DNA from: Holacanthus passer
Taxonomy: Eukaryota > Chordata > Actinopteri > Pomacanthidae
Length of the DNA stretch: 64,000 bases
NCBI GenBank assembly: GCA_025331565.1
Contig: JAFREQ010000012.1
Coordinates: forward strand, 11,522,501 to 11,586,500
Direction: 5' to 3'
The notes beneath the pieces are model-generated. The model worked only from the letters and a program-made list of their open reading frames with translations, did not search any database and was not told where the DNA came from. Made by a program: the position numbers and the translations under genes. Shown here piece after piece: positions 60,725 to 64,000 of the stretch (position 1 is its first letter; each line of letters starts with the position of its first letter).

Positions 60725-61190
60725 TCAGTCACATTTGCCATCACCCTTGCCTGTCTTCTTGTGGTAGTAGCATTTGGACATGAAACCCAGGCACTTCATG
60801 AACTCTCTGAAGTTGATCTGTCCGTCATCGTTTCTGTCCACCCTCTCTATAATCTTGTTACAGTCAGCTGCTTTCAGTTTTTCCTGAAGAACAGATTATT
60901 ACAGTATGAAATCCATGTGAATGCTGACTAAGATGCAGGATTATTGTAACTGTGTCATGTAAAGTGAGAATGGTGTGTTTCTTACTTTAATCTCAGTGTT
61001 TTCAATTTCCCACTCAACCATTTTCATCAACTCTTCCTTGTTTATCTTGCCGTCACACATACTTAATTACCACCTCCACATCTTTGAGTTTTTGTTCACC
61101 GGGTGAAGAGAAATCACATCTGTTTCACCAGATTGGTCCCAGATGAGACTGATGTCAGACTGAGGGGAAGGTCCCCTTTTTTTATAAAGG
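60725..61190 (-). pseudogene. Inverted, damaged S100 paralogue of gene 2
   Basis: Minus strand. The last exon (60883-60725) is intact and encodes an EF-hand exon, with EKLKAADCNKIIERV, the canonical loop DRNDDGQINFRE and a CYYHKKTGKGDG tail. The preceding exon part (61060-60986) reads from an internal ATG as MCDGKINKEELMKMVEWEIE and on to a good donor. Further upstream the frame is lost. The helix I residues VEVVIKYV are present, but in another frame that ends at TGA. They join directly to sequence homologous to noncoding exon 1 of gene 2, so intron 1 and the normal start codon are gone. A TATA box (61188-61181) and a minus-strand AATAAA (60602-60597) remain. It is either a pseudogene or a truncated 77-residue protein with one complete EF-hand. 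Confidence 0.75.
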
Positions 61191-61199
61191 TAGACCCAC

Positions 61200-62184
61200 C
61201 GGCTGACACTTAGACACATACATGTTAGAAAATAGATGTGGTGATTCATGAACTGGAAATCTGGCCTGCTCCCGTCAAACCAGTTTCACCAGACCTTTTG
61301 TGTCGAACTGTCAACAGAGAGCGTTTATCAATGCATCGAATGTGGATTAGTGTTTGTGTTTGTAGACATTCATTACATGTGTGTTTCGCTGATTGTGAAG
61401 TGTTTTGTGAGTAGGTGGAGTGAAAAATGTCAGACAGGGAGAGTCTTCTTTTCATTGAGGAGCTGAGAGGTGGAGACTTTTGTGCAGAAAAAAATCCCAG
61501 CCGTGTGTGTGCGTGGGTGATTTTTCTCTATGCATGTGTGCACGTCTGTCCTGTTTCAACAAGTTTTATAAGTATTTTAATTACCAAAGATTTTTTTTTT
61601 TTATTTGTGTCCATCTTTCAATGTGGAGCCTATCCTTGTTTACAAAGGGCACCAGGCCGATGAATGACTTTTTAATTGCATTCATATTGGATTTCATCTG
61701 TTTCTTAGCAGTACAATATTTATATGTAAATGGATGATACATCTTTAGATGTTAGTTTCTAATTTGGATTGGTTTATGGTTCCTGCTGTGTCATGTGTAC
61801 TTTTGCCAACAGTTCCGATTAATCAGAAATTTCCACAATTTTTTAAGTCAAACATTTTTTCTTGCCGTCTTCTTGTCAAATGAGCTGCAGCCTACATGAA
61901 AAATGAATAAATTCCTACTCAGCTATCACTTCTTATTTATGTTAAGCTTCACAAAGAAAGTATTTATTAAATGGATTCTGTATTGGATTGCATTACTTTG
62001 CACAGCTGGTGCTTTTACTGTTTCATTACAGTTTGTGGTATCATTTTGATGCTACAGCCAATTTGATTTGTAGGGACTTTGTCATGGAAGATTTTTTGTG
62101 AAGATGGTTTGCATAGAGTTTTTCTGAATATATCATATTGATAGGAGCAACAAAGGACAGTGAAAGTTGTGGAATGATCCAAAA
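61200..62184. other. Spacer with repeat debris
   Basis: No gene is supported. Bases 61440-61505 resemble parts of two other places in the window (see findings). Frames of 60-85 codons have no domain. Confidence 0.5.
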
Positions 62185-62375
62185 ACATCTGTTTGGAACA
62201 GAAAAAAATTTAGTTACTTGTACTTCATCTGTGTATTAGTATTTTTATTTTTATTGCAAATTTCCCCACTGTGGGACGAATAAAGGTTTATCTTATCTTA
62301 TCTTTCTTCTATTTTATAGACTCCACTGCATCTCAGAGGGAAATATTTTGCTTTTTACTTCACTATATATATCTG
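62185..62375. repeat. Nested repeats: retroposon tail inside a hAT-type relic
   Basis: ACTT-rich sequence of the hAT-type family (TTAGTTACTTGTACTTCATC before, GACTCCACTGCATCTCAGAG after) is interrupted at about 62255-62308. The insert has the tail CAAATTTCCCCACTGTGGGA, then CGAATAAAGG and a TCTTA run. The same tail occurs reversed at 26583-26640. Confidence 0.55.
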
Positions 62376-62639
62376 GTACCTTTTGTTAATCTTGAGTTAG
62401 AATCTTTGCAGATTTTGATATTATATGAATAAAAATAATTATCTGTTGCTGAAATTCACAAGCTTTACAGTGCATACATATATATATATGATAAATAATT
62501 AGCACCACTTTCATATTTTTACATTAAGTCTATTTTCATGTTAATACTTGTGTAACTTTAAAATTTGTAAAAACTTGTAACAGAGTATTTCTACACTAAT
62601 TTTACTGAAGTCAAGGCTCGTGAACACTTTGTAAAACTG

Positions 62640-62705
62640 TTGACTTTCTATTTTTATTAATGTTTTACACAACGTCCCAATTCTTTTTTTTAATCAGGGT
62701 TGTAG
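62640..62705 (+). repeat. 3' end of the TACAACCCC-type DNA transposon
   Basis: The end reads AATGTTTTACACAACGTCCC, then an A/T run and AATCAGGGTTGTAG. This is the same terminus as at 24060-24119. Confidence 0.55.
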
Positions 62706-64000
62706 CTCTAGAAAAAGTTCAGTTAGAGACTATTCTTTTGCATGCTTAGGCCTGTAGTTCATACTCATGGCATCCTGCCATTCACTCCTCTCATGCATGT
62801 TCTCTCAGAATATCTGGTTGTCATTGTGTTGGGCTGTCAATTGAGAAATCAGCTGTTCTCATCAGGTGGTCACAGCTGTCCAATAGCACAGCACCACACC
62901 CCCATTGTTAGCCTATCATCTTACTGCTGACTTTTGAAACATGTTTCTACCTCCAACTCATGATGCTGTTATGTCACCTCCCCATCACCACCCAGTCTTC
63001 ACAAATTCACCAGCTTCATCATCCTCATCCTCATCAGCCTCCACCAAGAAAAGAAAAAAATCCCTGTAGAGTATAAAAAGACTTCTGGCAAGATTTAAAC
63101 ATAACATATCATCTGTTATGACAAACAATGGTCTTTACTTCGTTCGCTTGTCTGTCTTGATTGAAATTCCTGTGCTATCTTCCACCAGCTCCACCAGGGG
63201 TCTCTACCTGCCTTGCTGGCTGAGAGATGACTCTTTGCAGCTGCAGCCCTTCACCCACCCTCGCTCATCCTGTAAAAATTTATCAGACCCTTCTCTCCTT
63301 CAGTCCGTGCTACACTATAATGACTTTACCACAGTGTACAAACTTACAAACTTTTTACCGCCACAGTTTACAGTGTTGCTACATACTCCAAACATAGATT
63401 TCAGGGTGGAGTCATACTAGGAGAGCTGAGAAGATTAATACGGATGTAGCTGCAAGAGGCATGGTGCAAAGACTGGAGGCAGGAAACAGCAAATTTCCCA
63501 AAATGTTACAAATTTCTTATAAATTATGGTGAAAAATGAAGTTTATAACCTTTTTCACAAGGGACCCGAACCTTGCTGAAACCTATGCTTTATTTACTTG
63601 GGAGGCGTCTCTTCCATCTTCAGGATTAATTATATGTCTTTGTGGAGTAAAATAGGGATTAGGGTTAATTTATGCTTACAAAACTTTTGATTGCCTTTGC
63701 TCTGCAGCCAGTGATTTTTGGTTCTTTTCAGACCACTTATTAAATTAATTAGTAATAATGTATTTGCATAAAAATATGTTTTCATATCTGGAAGGCAGTT
63801 GAAACTCACCATTTTGGGGCTTGGGTGAAATCTACTCGCTGCATATCTTTCGTTACAAAAGGCTCCACCTTGCAGCTCCTTTTTAAAAAGGAGTTGCACA
63901 CCTGAGATCATCTACTCCGCCTGAAAAAAACCCCACATCATACATCAACCTAATACATATGCATACATATGTAATCAATGTCAACAAATACATCTTTTCT
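62706..64000. other. Terminal stretch without a supported gene
   Basis: The 100-codon frame at 63118-63420 and the 93-codon minus-strand frame at 63630-63911 have no recognised domain or splice partners. A near-perfect 26-base palindrome (arms GCAGCTCCTTTTT and AAAAAGGAGTTGC) lies at about 63873-63898, inside a segment related to 61440-61505. Confidence 0.5.

Noticed and set aside
63118..63420. 100-codon frame on the plus strand
   Set aside because: No recognisable domain and no promoter or splice evidence; the surrounding sequence looks repetitive.
1..64000. CRISPR arrays, operons, riboswitches, rRNA or tRNA genes
   Set aside because: The window is vertebrate and shows no regular spacer-repeat array or bacterial signals. 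No tRNA or rRNA was recognised by eye; a covariance-model scan was not possible.

Overview
The window is vertebrate nuclear DNA, most likely from a ray-finned (percomorph-type) fish. The genes are split by GT/AG introns and encode clear vertebrate orthologues. CA/GT microsatellites are very dense, CpG is scarce outside promoters, and several short interspersed repeats have the look of teleost families. There is no sign of bacterial, viral or plasmid organisation. Nearly all the open reading frames outside the genes below are chance frames, many of them running through CA/GT tracts.

Layout, left to right. 1-11.1 kb: no gene that I can support, only repeats and simple sequence. 11.45-21.4 kb (+): an ephrin-A gene, best matched to EFNA1, four coding exons with a 9-kb first intron. 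25.4-28.8 kb (+): SLC50A1 (SWEET1 sugar transporter), six coding exons. 28.8-35.8 kb: no gene seen. 37.3-44.25 kb (-): TRIM46, twelve coding exons, 788 residues. 45.2-46.7 kb (+): TMEM107, divergent from TRIM46, with two tandem versions of its fourth exon. 47.9-50.2 kb (+): KRTCAP2. 51.7-58.3 kb (+): two S100 calcium-binding protein genes. 60.7-61.2 kb (-): a third, inverted S100 locus that looks broken. 61.2-64 kb: repeats only.

The set EFNA1, SLC50A1, KRTCAP2 and TRIM46 corresponds to the human 1q22 cluster, and S100 genes also lie on human 1q21, so this is an old conserved neighbourhood. Compared with the human order, the KRTCAP2/TRIM46 pair is inverted, TMEM107 (human chromosome 17) sits between them, and no DPM3 was found. 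The products do not form one pathway: a GPI-anchored guidance ligand, a sugar transporter, a neuronal microtubule organiser, a ciliary transition-zone protein, an oligosaccharyltransferase subunit and EF-hand proteins.

The most interesting observation is in TMEM107. Exons 4a and 4b are homologous, both exactly 97 nt, and lie 74 bp apart. Including both, or skipping both, would produce a stop codon, so the sequence predicts a mutually exclusive pair that swaps the third membrane segment of a ciliary protein.
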